From NCBI GenBank assembly GCA_966424055.1, contig CBJLMB010000029.1, positions 23,349 through 87,348 on the forward strand: DNA of 64,000 bases. Reading direction: 5' to 3'. The position numbers were made by a program, and so were the translations under genes. Shown piece by piece: positions 26,786-36,142 of this stretch. Position 1 is the first letter of the stretch, and each line of letters opens with the position of its first letter. This DNA is from Deminuibacter sp966424055 (lineage in GTDB: Bacteria; Bacteroidota; Bacteroidia; Chitinophagales; Chitinophagaceae). The notes under the pieces were generated by a model. The model had not been told where the DNA came from. It saw nothing but the letters and a program-made list of their open reading frames with translations, and searched no databases.

Positions 26786-27403
26786 ATGAAACCCTTTGTT
26801 ATTGCAGTATTGGGCTTGTTGCTAACCCATGCATCCCTGGCCCAGAATGATAGCCTGATTAACCAGGCCGCAACAGCTGTATGCGACTGCCTCAGTCGTA
26901 AAGATATGAACGCCATACAAACAAAAGAGCAGGCTGATAAAGCAGTGATGGATTGCTTTATGGCTTCAGGAATGAGTTATATGATGAAGATAGTGGAAGC
27001 ACGCGGTTTGAGCATGAGCGATTCAAAGGCCATGCACGAACTGGGCAAAGAAATTGGTAAAGCCATGCTGCTGCAGGGCTGTAAGCCCTTTGTAAACATA
27101 TCCATGGTACTGGCCAAACAAACGGGCGAAGAGCGCTCAGCGGAAGAATACAGCATCAGTGGCGTGGTTACTAATGTGGAAGAAAAGGATTTTGTGTACA
27201 TCACCCTGAAAAGTGCAGAAGGACGAGCGTACCGTTTTATCTGGCTGCGCTATTTTCCCGGTTCGGATGAACTGAAAAATAAATTGTCTTCATTAAAAGG
27301 CAAGAAGCTATCCGTACGCTGGAGGGAGATAGAAACCTACCTGCCTACGGCAAAGGACTATTTTAAACAGAAAGAGATTACGGAAGCAAAAACAGCAGAA
27401 TAA
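26786..27403 (+). CDS. Secreted hypothetical protein with paired cysteines
   Basis: 205 aa. A signal peptide (1-19, ending SLAQ) is followed by a helical region with cysteines in AVCDCLS, MDCFMAS and LLQGCKPF, which suggests disulfides in the periplasm. A C-terminal part about 115-190 looks like an OB-type beta fold (YSISGVVTNVEEKDFVYITLKS, LRYFPGSDELKNKL, LSVRWREIETYLP). I do not recognise a named family. It lies 45 bp before the next hypothetical gene on the same strand. Confidence 0.8.
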   Translation: MKPFVIAVLGLLLTHASLAQNDSLINQAATAVCDCLSRKDMNAIQTKEQADKAVMDCFMASGMSYMMKIVEARGLSMSDSKAMHELGKEIGKAMLLQGCKPFVNISMVLAKQTGEERSAEEYSISGVVTNVEEKDFVYITLKSAEGRAYRFIWLRYFPGSDELKNKLSSLKGKKLSVRWREIETYLPTAKDYFKQKEITEAKTAE

Positions 27404-27448
27404 TTCCTTTGCACCAGCGCTTTTTCTATACATGATACCTTTGCCATT

Positions 27449-28357
27449 ATGTTTATTATAACAGATCACTCCCGCAACCTGTTTATTATTTCTGATCAAA
27501 GTGGAGGCGATATGGCCCCGCTGATCTGTAACAGGACAGGAACCATCAATACAGTACTGGATCAATACCCTGGCTACCGGTGTGTGGACTGGCATAGTGA
27601 AAAAAGTTTGCTGATACTGGTTTCGCAGATGTACAGCGGATCGAGAAAACTGGTGTCAAACATGATCGTGTTGCAGGTTGATACGGGACATGTGTTATTC
27701 AGCAGCGATAAGCACCTGTATTACCAGGCATTGTTCAATGCAGCAGGCACACATGTGTTACTGGAAGCGTTTAAACAAAAACCAGTATGGGTAGAGCTCT
27801 CTTCAGGAGCGATTGTCAACACATTGCCGGTTGAGATCAGGCTGATGAATGGTACATACCGGCATGAGCAGAACCAGCTGTATTTGCCCCTGGAAAATAA
27901 AAAAGCCTGGCTGCAGGTGGATGGCAGCCTTTTTACTTCCACCCTGGTAAAAACACCATTTGCCGGCCGCGTGAGTAAAATGCACTATCGCAACGGACGT
28001 TTTCTGCTGCTTACAGAAGACGACAAATTGTTCTGCTGCGATGAACAGTTCAAAACATTATGGCAGTGCAATTTTCTGGAGCTGGGTAAAGATGCAGGGC
28101 GTGTTTATGGCAGCGATATACTGGTGACAGAAGATGGTACACTGGTATCTGTAAGTGCCAGTGCCACCGAAGCCAATGGATGGGGTGCTGAATATGTACT
28201 GGATATAGAAAACGGTACCGTAAAGCAGGTTATACAAAACTACCAGGGCAGGGGCAGGGTTGCCGGCAGCTATTTTGGCCGCGAGCTGATGCTGCACAGC
28301 CAGCGCCTGCTACACCTGGATACCGGCGAAGTGAAAGATTTTTCACCACAGGTATAA
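27449..28357 (+). CDS. Hypothetical cytoplasmic beta-propeller-like protein
   Basis: 302 aa without signal peptide or membrane span. Repeating short strands (NLFIISDQ, SLLILVSQ, MIVLQVDTGHVLF, PVWVELSSGAIVN, RFLLLTEDDKLFCCDEQFKTLW, YVLDIENGTVKQV) suggest a beta-propeller with about six blades. No catalytic motif is visible and I do not know a named family. A TACCTTTG box ends only 5 bp before the ATG (27436-27443), so the message would be nearly leaderless, or the true start is further in. Confidence 0.75.
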   Translation: MFIITDHSRNLFIISDQSGGDMAPLICNRTGTINTVLDQYPGYRCVDWHSEKSLLILVSQMYSGSRKLVSNMIVLQVDTGHVLFSSDKHLYYQALFNAAGTHVLLEAFKQKPVWVELSSGAIVNTLPVEIRLMNGTYRHEQNQLYLPLENKKAWLQVDGSLFTSTLVKTPFAGRVSKMHYRNGRFLLLTEDDKLFCCDEQFKTLWQCNFLELGKDAGRVYGSDILVTEDGTLVSVSASATEANGWGAEYVLDIENGTVKQVIQNYQGRGRVAGSYFGRELMLHSQRLLHLDTGEVKDFSPQV

Positions 28358-28518
28358 AACGCCCGGGCGCTGACTGCAGTGTATCACCAGAACAGCAATG
28401 CCACCATGTTTCCGTTCACGCCGGATGGTACAGCCATCGTCGCCTGCTGCTGCGATATAAAAACACAAGCTGCCAAAATAAAAAATACCGTTCTTATAAA
28501 TAGTGATAATATTGAAGC

Positions 28519-28881
28519 ATGATTCGCGCCTACTATTTATATACCGGGGATGACGGCAACGCCCATGTGACGAAGGGAACTGTCAGTGAGATAGGGCAGA
28601 CAGAAGTTTTATCCATCCACTTCAAAGAAACCCAGCCCCATGCCTCGTTCGACTGGCATAATGCGCCTGTTACGCAATACGTGATCACCCTGGCTGGCAT
28701 ACTGGAGTTTACAACCGCCGGTGGAGAAGTATTTATCCTTGAGCCCGGTGATGTACTGGTTGCCATGGATACAACCGGTGACGGGCATCGCTGGCGCCTG
28801 CTGAACAACGAGCCCTGGAAACGGGCCTATGTGATTTTCAGGGAAGGGACTGCACCCAATTTTATTCCTGATCCTGCATAA
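28519..28881 (+). CDS. Small cupin-domain protein
   Basis: 120 aa, a single cupin barrel. It contains HFKETQPHASFDWHNAPVTQYVITLAGILEFTTAGGEVFILEPGDVLVAMDTTGDGHRW in outline, i.e. the G-rich first motif with His in DWHNAP and the second motif EPGDVLVAMD...GHRW. Metal-binding residues are partly conserved (His in WHNAP, His in GHRW). A role in binding or modifying a small molecule is likely but not definable. It stands alone. Confidence 0.88.
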   Translation: MIRAYYLYTGDDGNAHVTKGTVSEIGQTEVLSIHFKETQPHASFDWHNAPVTQYVITLAGILEFTTAGGEVFILEPGDVLVAMDTTGDGHRWRLLNNEPWKRAYVIFREGTAPNFIPDPA

Positions 28882-29175
28882 ATGCAGGCCGTTCATACTA
28901 CCGGAAAAAATCTTTTAAAAAACTTGGGAAATACATAAGGGTAACCAGTGCCCTGGCGTGTCGTATCGAAAAATACATAATGCCCCGTATTTGCCTGCCT
29001 GTGTATCACCTCCGGCACCCGGATGTATTTGCCGGGAACTGCCATAATAAAACTGCTTTGCCCGCCACCCGGAATGTGAGTGAATGCCTGTCTACATAAC
29101 AGCTTCCGGGTTCCCACACTAATGGCCGCTGCTGCTCAGCACAACCTGTTTGTTTCAGTACCCTAATACCGCTTT

Positions 29176-30387
29176 ATGCATAATCTTACCAAGATCAGGA
29201 TTTTCCGCATCGCCTTGTATATTACTTACCCGCTTGCATTCATCCTGCTGTACCTTCCTGCATGTTGCAGAAGAAAAAAAACTACTGCCGTTTTTTTCTA
29301 TTTTGACCGCTATGTAATTGGCGGTGCCCAGCGGATAACGCTGGCGATACTGGAAAGTGTAAAAGATATTCCTAAAAATGTGTACTTCACCCGCCGCTCT
29401 GCGAATACCGGATTGCTGGATGCATTCAATGCTGTTCCCGGAGCAGTGAACCGGGATGTGCATTTCTGGTGCGATCATTTATTGTTCCGCCTTTTTACCG
29501 TTCATTATTTTGCCTTTTACCTGAACAGGCATCCGGATGCCGTGATACTGAGCTCCAACAGTACTTTTTTTTACGATATGCTTCCTTTTTTAGGGAAGCA
29601 TGTGAAAACAATCGAGCTGCTGCACAATTTTACATTCGGCAAAAAAGGGATGGAGTTTTTCGGGCTGGCCAATCATCGTTATTTAAGCTGCCGCATGATA
29701 ACGGATACTGCTACAGGGGCACGTATCCGCGAGCAATACCAGCAATACCATGTTCCACCGGGTTACCTGGACCGGGTAATGCTGGCAGAGTTTGGTGTTC
29801 AATTGCCTCCCCTTTGCATGAAAGATTTTTCCCTGCCACTCAAAATCATTTATGCAGGAAGAGGGGGCAGCCAGAAAAGAGTATGGCTGATCAGCCGTGT
29901 GGCAGAATATTTTATCAACAGCAAAGAACCGGTTGAATTTCATTTTGCAGGAACCATGACAGATGATCTCTCACCCGCAGTAAAAAAGCATTGCCATATA
30001 CACGGGGAGTTAAGTGAAAAAGAGGCGCTGGATCAGCTTTACCAAAAGCAGCATGTTGTGATACTTACCTCTGCCTATGAAGGGTTTCCCGTGGTAATTA
30101 AAGAAGCAATGATGTATGGCTGTGTACCTCTTGTAACGGCGCTTGCAGAAATTAAAACACATCTTTCCCATCTGAATAATGCATTGCTTGTTGATGAGAT
30201 AGAAGATGAAGAGGCTGTGGTGGCAAAGGCGGTCAGCTGCATCCGCCTGCTGATCAGCGATCCAGCGCTGTTGGCTCAATTATCAGGCAATGCACGCCGG
30301 TATGGTGAGGCTAATTTTACCAGGGACAATTTTATGCGTATTTGCAGAAACCTGCTGACAACACCTGTTGTTTCGCACACCAGTTAG
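29176..30387 (+). CDS. GT4-family glycosyltransferase
   Basis: 403 aa. The N-terminal Rossmann half begins after a hydrophobic segment (IALYITYPLAFILLYLP) and has FYFDRYVIGGAQRITLAILES. The C-terminal half starts KIIYAGRGGSQKRVWLI and has the family's donor-binding signature VVILTSAYEGFPVVIKEAMMYGCVPLVT with the E-x7-E arrangement. Such enzymes transfer a sugar from a nucleotide donor with retention. No sugar-pathway genes surround it, so its product (surface glycan or glycolipid) is unknown. Confidence 0.88.
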   Translation: MHNLTKIRIFRIALYITYPLAFILLYLPACCRRKKTTAVFFYFDRYVIGGAQRITLAILESVKDIPKNVYFTRRSANTGLLDAFNAVPGAVNRDVHFWCDHLLFRLFTVHYFAFYLNRHPDAVILSSNSTFFYDMLPFLGKHVKTIELLHNFTFGKKGMEFFGLANHRYLSCRMITDTATGARIREQYQQYHVPPGYLDRVMLAEFGVQLPPLCMKDFSLPLKIIYAGRGGSQKRVWLISRVAEYFINSKEPVEFHFAGTMTDDLSPAVKKHCHIHGELSEKEALDQLYQKQHVVILTSAYEGFPVVIKEAMMYGCVPLVTALAEIKTHLSHLNNALLVDEIEDEEAVVAKAVSCIRLLISDPALLAQLSGNARRYGEANFTRDNFMRICRNLLTTPVVSHTS

Positions 30388-30447
30388 ACCAGCGACGGTA
30401 CAGGAGATGCCATTGATGTATAAAGCGGTTTGTTAAAAATAAGCTTG

Positions 30448-31863
30448 CTATTGTGCCATGCGTACCAGCGGTATCATAAATACGGCACTGTATGTACCAA
30501 TGGATGATATTATGTAGATAAGAAAATAATGGGTTTTTCTCAGGTCCTCAATGGAAGGAATGAGACCGATGGGACGCTGGCACCCGGCGGCAAATTCCCG
30601 CAGCCTGTCATCTGTCCATTCTTTGTAATTATAATTAAAACATACCACCTGCACACTTTCATTGCAAACTGCGTTGATGGAATAATACCTTGTGCTGTCG
30701 TATGAACCTGCTGCTATTTTTCCAGCAGTGTCCCGTTCCTGCAGATTGGTGGTATCTGTCATCATGGGTATCATCTCCAGCTCAATCTTTCTTTCCTGGC
30801 CGGTTATCAGTCCTTTCCAGTAATAACTGCTGTCTTTTTTAAAAATACGGAATGCAGGTTGGCCTGGCTGGTAGTCTGGATGCAGCAGTTCTTTGCAGAG
30901 ACTTGTTATTTGTGCTGTTGCAGGATGAGCATGTACGCCAAATGTGCCGAGTATATCATCAGGGAATTTACCTTTGGGCGCTATTTCTGCATCAGACGAT
31001 AAGCGGGTGAGGCCATTGCGGTAGTCTTCTATTTCCCGGGCTTTTGACTGCTTTTCCATACTGTCTTCTTTTGCTCTTTCGGCAAGCTCTTCAAGCCATA
31101 TTTTTCCATAACCGATACCGGCATGCAGCAATGGCCGCCCCTGGTTGAATGCTTTTGTTGGCGAAACTGTATTACAGCTGCTGTCAGCAGCAGTCTGTGT
31201 ATTGAAAAGCCCGGTGCTGTCTGCATAGCGGATGCTGAAAGCATCTTTCTTGCCCGGGAGCAGGTTGATGATAAAAACAGTGCTGCATACACGCAATTGA
31301 AAGACTTGTTTTTCTTTTATTGCGGCGGTACGCAGAAAAATAAAACCGTCATTGCCGGTACGGCCTTTTGACAGTGGCTTCCCGTTACTGCTTATTTCGT
31401 AGTATTGATTGTTCCATTCCTTGTCAGCACTGTATAATTCAAACCAATAGTAGGGTTGCTGCAGCGCATCGGCATGGGGAGATAGGATGAAATAATCCCT
31501 GTTGTAGATATGCTGATCGTTTTGCCAGGCTGATGTATACAACAGGAAAATTTTGTGATGGTTATCGCTGCTGATGCGTACACCATATTCTTCATTGATG
31601 AATTTTACTACCCAGTCTTCCTGTACACCCGGTTTGTGTTGAAGGGTGTATACTGTGCCCTTTGCATTGGTAATACCTTTACCTGCAGGCACTCCGTTGC
31701 GTAGAAGCGAATAAGGTTCATCACTGCGTGGAATAGTGCCAGCTTCGTCATTGCAATAGGTCATTAGTTTGAAAGACTGTGCGTAAACGGTTGCTGTTAT
31801 TAAGCAGATAGCAATTAAGGCCAGCAGAACTGCTTTTGTGACGGTGCCGATTGTGTTTTTCAT
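30448..31863 (-). CDS. Exported hypothetical protein with two similar small beta domains
   Basis: About 471 aa from the ATG at 31863, where a good signal peptide starts (LLALIAICLITATVYAQ); the frame is open 141 bp further up but that part does not look like protein. Two related segments, YSLLRNGVPAGKGITNAKG and YEISSNGKPLSKGRTGNDG, resemble the prealbumin-like repeat domains found at the ends of VgrG-type proteins, so a duplicated beta-sandwich is likely. A charged helix (EELAERAKEDSMEKQSKAREI) follows, and a C-terminal hydrophobic stretch (YFLIYIISSIGTYSAVFMIPLV) could anchor it. I do not recognise a named family. Confidence 0.7.
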   Translation of the reverse strand: MKNTIGTVTKAVLLALIAICLITATVYAQSFKLMTYCNDEAGTIPRSDEPYSLLRNGVPAGKGITNAKGTVYTLQHKPGVQEDWVVKFINEEYGVRISSDNHHKIFLLYTSAWQNDQHIYNRDYFILSPHADALQQPYYWFELYSADKEWNNQYYEISSNGKPLSKGRTGNDGFIFLRTAAIKEKQVFQLRVCSTVFIINLLPGKKDAFSIRYADSTGLFNTQTAADSSCNTVSPTKAFNQGRPLLHAGIGYGKIWLEELAERAKEDSMEKQSKAREIEDYRNGLTRLSSDAEIAPKGKFPDDILGTFGVHAHPATAQITSLCKELLHPDYQPGQPAFRIFKKDSSYYWKGLITGQERKIELEMIPMMTDTTNLQERDTAGKIAAGSYDSTRYYSINAVCNESVQVVCFNYNYKEWTDDRLREFAAGCQRPIGLIPSIEDLRKTHYFLIYIISSIGTYSAVFMIPLVRMAQ

Positions 31864-32000
31864 GTGTGTTATTAAAAACAGTGCAATGCTGTAAATGTAA
31901 GAAGAACGGCATGAAGCAGGGGTTATTGATAATATAAATTTGTATCCCGAAAGGGAAAGGCAGCCCGTCAATGCAGGTACAGGCATTATGCAGAGGCTGC

Positions 32001-32783
32001 TCAATGGCTTTTGTTTTTCCTGGCCTGTATATATTCGGTGGGTGTGAGCCCGAATTGTTTTAAAAAACTGGAGCCGAAATATTTCTGCGAGCTATAGCCT
32101 ACCTGGCTGTACACTTCGCTGATGCGGCAGTCTGTCTGGCTAAGCAGTTTTGCGGCTTTCTTCAGGCGTGTAACGTTGATCAGGTCGTTGGGTGAGAGGT
32201 CGGAAATACCTTTGATTTTCCGGTACAGGGTGGCGCGGCTCATGTTCATTGCCACTGCCAGGTGTTCTACATCCAGTGTGGTATCTTCAATATGCTGCAG
32301 AATAATATCGTGTATGCGTTCGAGAAACCGGGTGTCGGCTTTTGAATGTGCCATGCTATTAATATGAACGGCGGGCGATTGGGCAAAATATTCTTTGATC
32401 TTGTTCCGGTTGGCAAGCAGGTTGGCTACCTGCACTTTTAAATGGCGCGGCGAAAAAGGTTTTTCAATATAGGCATCCGCACCGCTTTCAAGGCCTTCTA
32501 TTTTTGACTGCAGTGTATTTCTGGCAGTAAGCAGGATAACCGGTACATGGCTGGATTCAAAATCGGTTTTAATATGATGGCAGAGCTGTAGCCCGTCCAT
32601 CACCGGCATCATGATATCGCTGATGACCAGGTCGATGTACTGTGCTTTTAATATAGCCCTGGCCGATTCTCCATCCCTGGCCGTTATAATCTGGAAATCG
32701 GTGCTGAGTATATCTGATACATAATCGAGTATTTCTTCGTTGTCGTCTATTATCAGAAGCGTGGCCTGAACATCCTGCTGCAT
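32001..32783 (-). CDS. Response regulator: receiver domain plus AraC-type DNA-binding domain
   Basis: 260 aa. The receiver (about 8-122) has LLIIDDNEEILDYV, the phosphoacceptor Asp56 in LVISDIMMP, LLTAR and the Lys in YIEKPFSP. The C-terminal AraC helix-turn-helix pair (about 160-258) has LAVAMNMSRATLYRKIKGIS and ISEVYSQVGYSSQKYFGSSFLKQFGLTPTEY. It begins 12 bp after the sensor gene. These two parts are normally the last two domains of one hybrid protein in Bacteroidota PULs; here they are a separate protein. It probably activates the divergent susC operon at 36143. Confidence 0.93.
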   Translation of the reverse strand: MQQDVQATLLIIDDNEEILDYVSDILSTDFQIITARDGESARAILKAQYIDLVISDIMMPVMDGLQLCHHIKTDFESSHVPVILLTARNTLQSKIEGLESGADAYIEKPFSPRHLKVQVANLLANRNKIKEYFAQSPAVHINSMAHSKADTRFLERIHDIILQHIEDTTLDVEHLAVAMNMSRATLYRKIKGISDLSPNDLINVTRLKKAAKLLSQTDCRISEVYSQVGYSSQKYFGSSFLKQFGLTPTEYIQARKNKSH

Positions 32784-32795
32784 ATGGAAAGTAGT

Positions 32796-35700
32796 TTACT
32801 GGCTAAAAGGTAGGTAAAGAATAAAGGTATTGCGCAACCCGTTGAAAGGTGCCAGTTCCAGGCTGCCTTTATGCAGCTGGGCCAGTGATCTCGCAATGGC
32901 TAACCCGATGCCGGTTCCTTTTTCATGATGGGTTTCCGGGATACGAAAAAACGGTTCAAATATTTTTTTCTGCATATCAGCAGGGATGATGTAGCCATCG
33001 TTGGATACATGCAGGATGAAGTATTCCTTATGCTCACAGCTGAGCCGGATATATACCTGCTGTCGTGCATATTTGGTGGCATTGCCCAGCAGGTTCACCA
33101 GTATTTTCCGGCAACCTTCCGGATCAATGAAAGCAATAACAGGGGCAGGCGGTATTGATAATGTATACTGCAGCTGTTTTTGTTCGGCAACAGGCAGTAA
33201 CTGCTGGTATACTTCTGCAAGCAATGCTGAAAAATCGGTACTGCTGAAGTTCAGGCTGAACGCTGAAGATTCGGTCTGCCGGAAATCCAGCAGCTGGTTG
33301 GTAAGTTCTATCAGCCGGTCTGTGTTTTTTTCCACCATGCCCAGACGTTTACCCAGCTTAGGATCAGTGCCGTACTCCGCCAGCATATCCTCCACCGGAC
33401 CTTTAATAAGGGTAAGCGGTGTTTTTATTTCGTGTGTGATATGTGTAAAAAAATCTGTTTTGGCTTTGTACAGTTCTTTTTCTTTTTCATGCTCCAGCCG
33501 CTCTATTTCCCGGCGGTTCTTTTCTTCATGACGCCGGTGATAACTGCGTATCATCCACCACACCATCCCGGCAAGCAGCACAGTATACAGTATAAAGGCT
33601 GTATTGCTGAGCCAGAAAGGCGGTAATACCTGTATTGCCAAACTGGTTTCTTTTCCGAATGCATTACCGTCTACCGCGGCTTTTACCCTGAACACATAAT
33701 TGCCGGGAGGCAGCTCGGTGAAATAAGCTTTCCGGTTGGTTTTAAGATAAGTCCAATCCCTGTCTAGGCCCTGCATCAGGTAGGCATAGGCTGTTTTTTC
33801 AGGTGCGCTGTAGCTGAGTGCAGCGAAATCAATACTGAATGAAGACTGGTCATGTTTCAGCACTATTTTGTTGGTATAAAGAAGGGAAAGTACGGCTGCA
33901 CTATCGGGGCTGCTTATGTCAAATTCGTGGCCATGTACCTGGAAGCCGGTGATGTACAAAGGTGCAGGATAGTTATTGCTGCTGAAGTTTTGAGGGTTGA
34001 AACTGAGCAGCCCTTTCACACTGCCGAAGTACATCGTACCCTTTGCGTCCTTATATGCTGAGTTGTAATTGAACTGGTCGCTTAACAGCCCGTCTTCTTT
34101 GTTGTAAACCCTGATATCTTTTTTGTCAGGGTTAAAACAAACCAGTCCCCGCGACGTGCTGAACCACAGGTGATGAGTGCTGTCTTCAAGTATCCTGAAC
34201 ACAAAGCCCGATGGCAGGCCGTTTGCAGTGGTATAACGGGTAAAGCTGTGATTGTCGCTGTTCAGCAGGCAAAGACCGCCACCTTCGGTAGCAAACCAGA
34301 GCCGCCGGGCATGGTCTTCGAAGATACCATTGATTTTATCACTGCCTATACTGTTGCTATCTGCCGGGTTATAACGGAAATTGTCGATACGGCCGTTTGC
34401 CGGGTTGTAACGGTATACACCGTTGTTTTCAGCGCCAGCCCACAATACACCATGATAATCCTCTGCCAGCGAGTGGATAAAATCGTTTTCTGCTATGCCG
34501 GGAATCTGGCAGAAATGATCCTGTTGTTTTTTGTATATATAAACACCGGCACCTGTACCCAGCAGTACCTGCCCGGTATGCGACTGGTAAATAGTGATGA
34601 TGAAATTACTTTTCAAGCCACTGGCGGCAGAAGCGTCATAGTGCCTGATTACTTTGCCTGTGGATATATCCATGAGGTCGAGCCCGTGTTCGAAAGTGCC
34701 GATCCACAAGTGGTTGCCTTCGGCCAGCAGGCCATGTATATTTGAATGGGAAATATCGCCTGTTTTACCGGCAGGCTGAAAATGTACAAACCGGCCCGTG
34801 GCACGGTCCAGCTTGTTCAGCCCCGCATCTTCTGTACCGATCCACAACTGGCCGAAATGATCTTCGCAGATTTCCCGCACCACATTGCCCTGCAGTGCAC
34901 CAGCCGTGTAGCCGGGAAAGAATTTTTCAAAGTGACTGTATTGCTTCGGGTAATAACTCAGACCACCGAAATAACTGCCTGCCCATATGCCACCTTCTTT
35001 ATCGCGGCACAAAGTATAAATCGCATTATCGGCAATGGAATATGATTGGTTGTGGTTTTTTTGCAGATTAACATACCTGTTCTGGTCTGCATGGTAAACA
35101 TACACACCCGTTTCTGAAGCAATCCAGTATTCCGATGGCCCGCTTTGCACGATATCCCGCACATAAATTTCCGTGTTATCCGTATTGTGCGAAAACAGGT
35201 CACGGTAACTGCCGGTTTGCCTGTCGAATAATTTCAGTCCCTGGTTGGCAGTTCCTGCTAGCAGTCCATGATCCCCGCTTTCATAAATCTTTTCGATCCA
35301 CCTGGATCTAACCGGTTTTGAATGATGGAATAAATCATGGAAAGCAAAATCTTCGTCCGCGCTGTTATACCGGGCAATTTTACCTGAAGTGGTAGCTACC
35401 CATACCGTACCATCGGCAGGCAGGCACAGCGAAGTGGCATTGGTAAGCCCGGGATAATACTGAAATGCACCGGTAAGCATATTATAACGGCAGAGAGAGA
35501 GGCCTAATATCAGCCATACATTGCCTTTGTTGTCTTTTTTTATATCCCGTACATCCTTATCCCGGGTGGGCTCCAGCAAATGGAAGTTTTCTCTGTGTGC
35601 ATCATAACGATACAATCCCTTGCGGGTGCCAGCCCACAGGGTGCCTTCCCGATCAATGTAAAGACTGTGAATATAGCTGCTGCCGAGGCTGGTAGTATCC

Positions 35701-35924
35701 TGCGGGTTGTTGCGGAACACTTTAAAACTATATCCGTCAAAACGGTTAAGACCATCTTTTGTGCCAAACCACAGAAAACCGTTATTGTCCTGCGCGCTGC
35801 AGAAAACGGTGTTGTTCGAAAGCCCGTTCTCTACCTGCAGCCGCCTGAAATAATACTGCTGCCCGAAGGGGCTGCCTGCAAAACAATACAGCATCACGGC
35901 CAGTAGTAACAGTTGTTTGGGCAA
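32796..35924 (-). CDS. Propeller-type sensor histidine kinase (HTCS-like, without receiver/AraC part)
   Basis: 1042 aa. The likely start is the TTG at 35924, which gives a good signal peptide (LLLLAVMLYCFAGSPFGQ); the first in-frame ATG cuts into it. The periplasmic part is a two-component regulator propeller with repeated FLWFGTKDGLNRFDG-type blades (residues about 20-690) and a Y_Y_Y domain (LPPGNYVFRVKA). After one span (FILYTVLLAGMVWWMIRSY) come the dimerisation helix with His831 (ITHEIKTPLTLIKGP) and the ATPase domain (LVNLLGNATKYA, GTGIGLAIARSLAQLHKG). It should bind an oligosaccharide in the periplasm and phosphorylate the regulator encoded 12 bp downstream. Confidence 0.94.
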   Translation of the reverse strand: MPKQLLLLAVMLYCFAGSPFGQQYYFRRLQVENGLSNNTVFCSAQDNNGFLWFGTKDGLNRFDGYSFKVFRNNPQDTTSLGSSYIHSLYIDREGTLWAGTRKGLYRYDAHRENFHLLEPTRDKDVRDIKKDNKGNVWLILGLSLCRYNMLTGAFQYYPGLTNATSLCLPADGTVWVATTSGKIARYNSADEDFAFHDLFHHSKPVRSRWIEKIYESGDHGLLAGTANQGLKLFDRQTGSYRDLFSHNTDNTEIYVRDIVQSGPSEYWIASETGVYVYHADQNRYVNLQKNHNQSYSIADNAIYTLCRDKEGGIWAGSYFGGLSYYPKQYSHFEKFFPGYTAGALQGNVVREICEDHFGQLWIGTEDAGLNKLDRATGRFVHFQPAGKTGDISHSNIHGLLAEGNHLWIGTFEHGLDLMDISTGKVIRHYDASAASGLKSNFIITIYQSHTGQVLLGTGAGVYIYKKQQDHFCQIPGIAENDFIHSLAEDYHGVLWAGAENNGVYRYNPANGRIDNFRYNPADSNSIGSDKINGIFEDHARRLWFATEGGGLCLLNSDNHSFTRYTTANGLPSGFVFRILEDSTHHLWFSTSRGLVCFNPDKKDIRVYNKEDGLLSDQFNYNSAYKDAKGTMYFGSVKGLLSFNPQNFSSNNYPAPLYITGFQVHGHEFDISSPDSAAVLSLLYTNKIVLKHDQSSFSIDFAALSYSAPEKTAYAYLMQGLDRDWTYLKTNRKAYFTELPPGNYVFRVKAAVDGNAFGKETSLAIQVLPPFWLSNTAFILYTVLLAGMVWWMIRSYHRRHEEKNRREIERLEHEKEKELYKAKTDFFTHITHEIKTPLTLIKGPVEDMLAEYGTDPKLGKRLGMVEKNTDRLIELTNQLLDFRQTESSAFSLNFSSTDFSALLAEVYQQLLPVAEQKQLQYTLSIPPAPVIAFIDPEGCRKILVNLLGNATKYARQQVYIRLSCEHKEYFILHVSNDGYIIPADMQKKIFEPFFRIPETHHEKGTGIGLAIARSLAQLHKGSLELAPFNGLRNTFILYLPFSQ

Positions 35925-36142
35925 GTCAACATGCGTTTAGATGATTACAAATATAAGGCTGTTTAAAATTAATTATCTCCCTGCGGTGCTACAGGTGATG
36001 TTTGCATGATTGAGATGTTTTTGGTAAAAGATGAAACAATTTTTCCCATCGTTCCGGAGAATTATTTTTTCATTTGCACTGGTTCCGTATGGCTGGCCAT
36101 CTGCACACCGGAACCCTGTTTGTAAACCCAACTGATTGCGCC

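Noticed and set aside
28358..28518. Short + strand protein-like stretch (FPFTPDGTAIVACC) after the propeller-like gene
   Set aside because: Could be the remains of a propeller blade, but it lacks a start and is too short to support.
28893..29117. 74-codon - strand frame between the cupin and GT4 genes
   Set aside because: Its end (VFFDTTRQGTGYPYVFPKFFKRFF) looks somewhat protein-like, so a small or decayed gene is possible, but I cannot match a family and leave it out.
36074..36142. Longer start for the third SusC from the TTG at 36074
   Set aside because: It would add residues before an already sufficient signal peptide; an ATG at 36143 is preferred, with 36089 as alternative.
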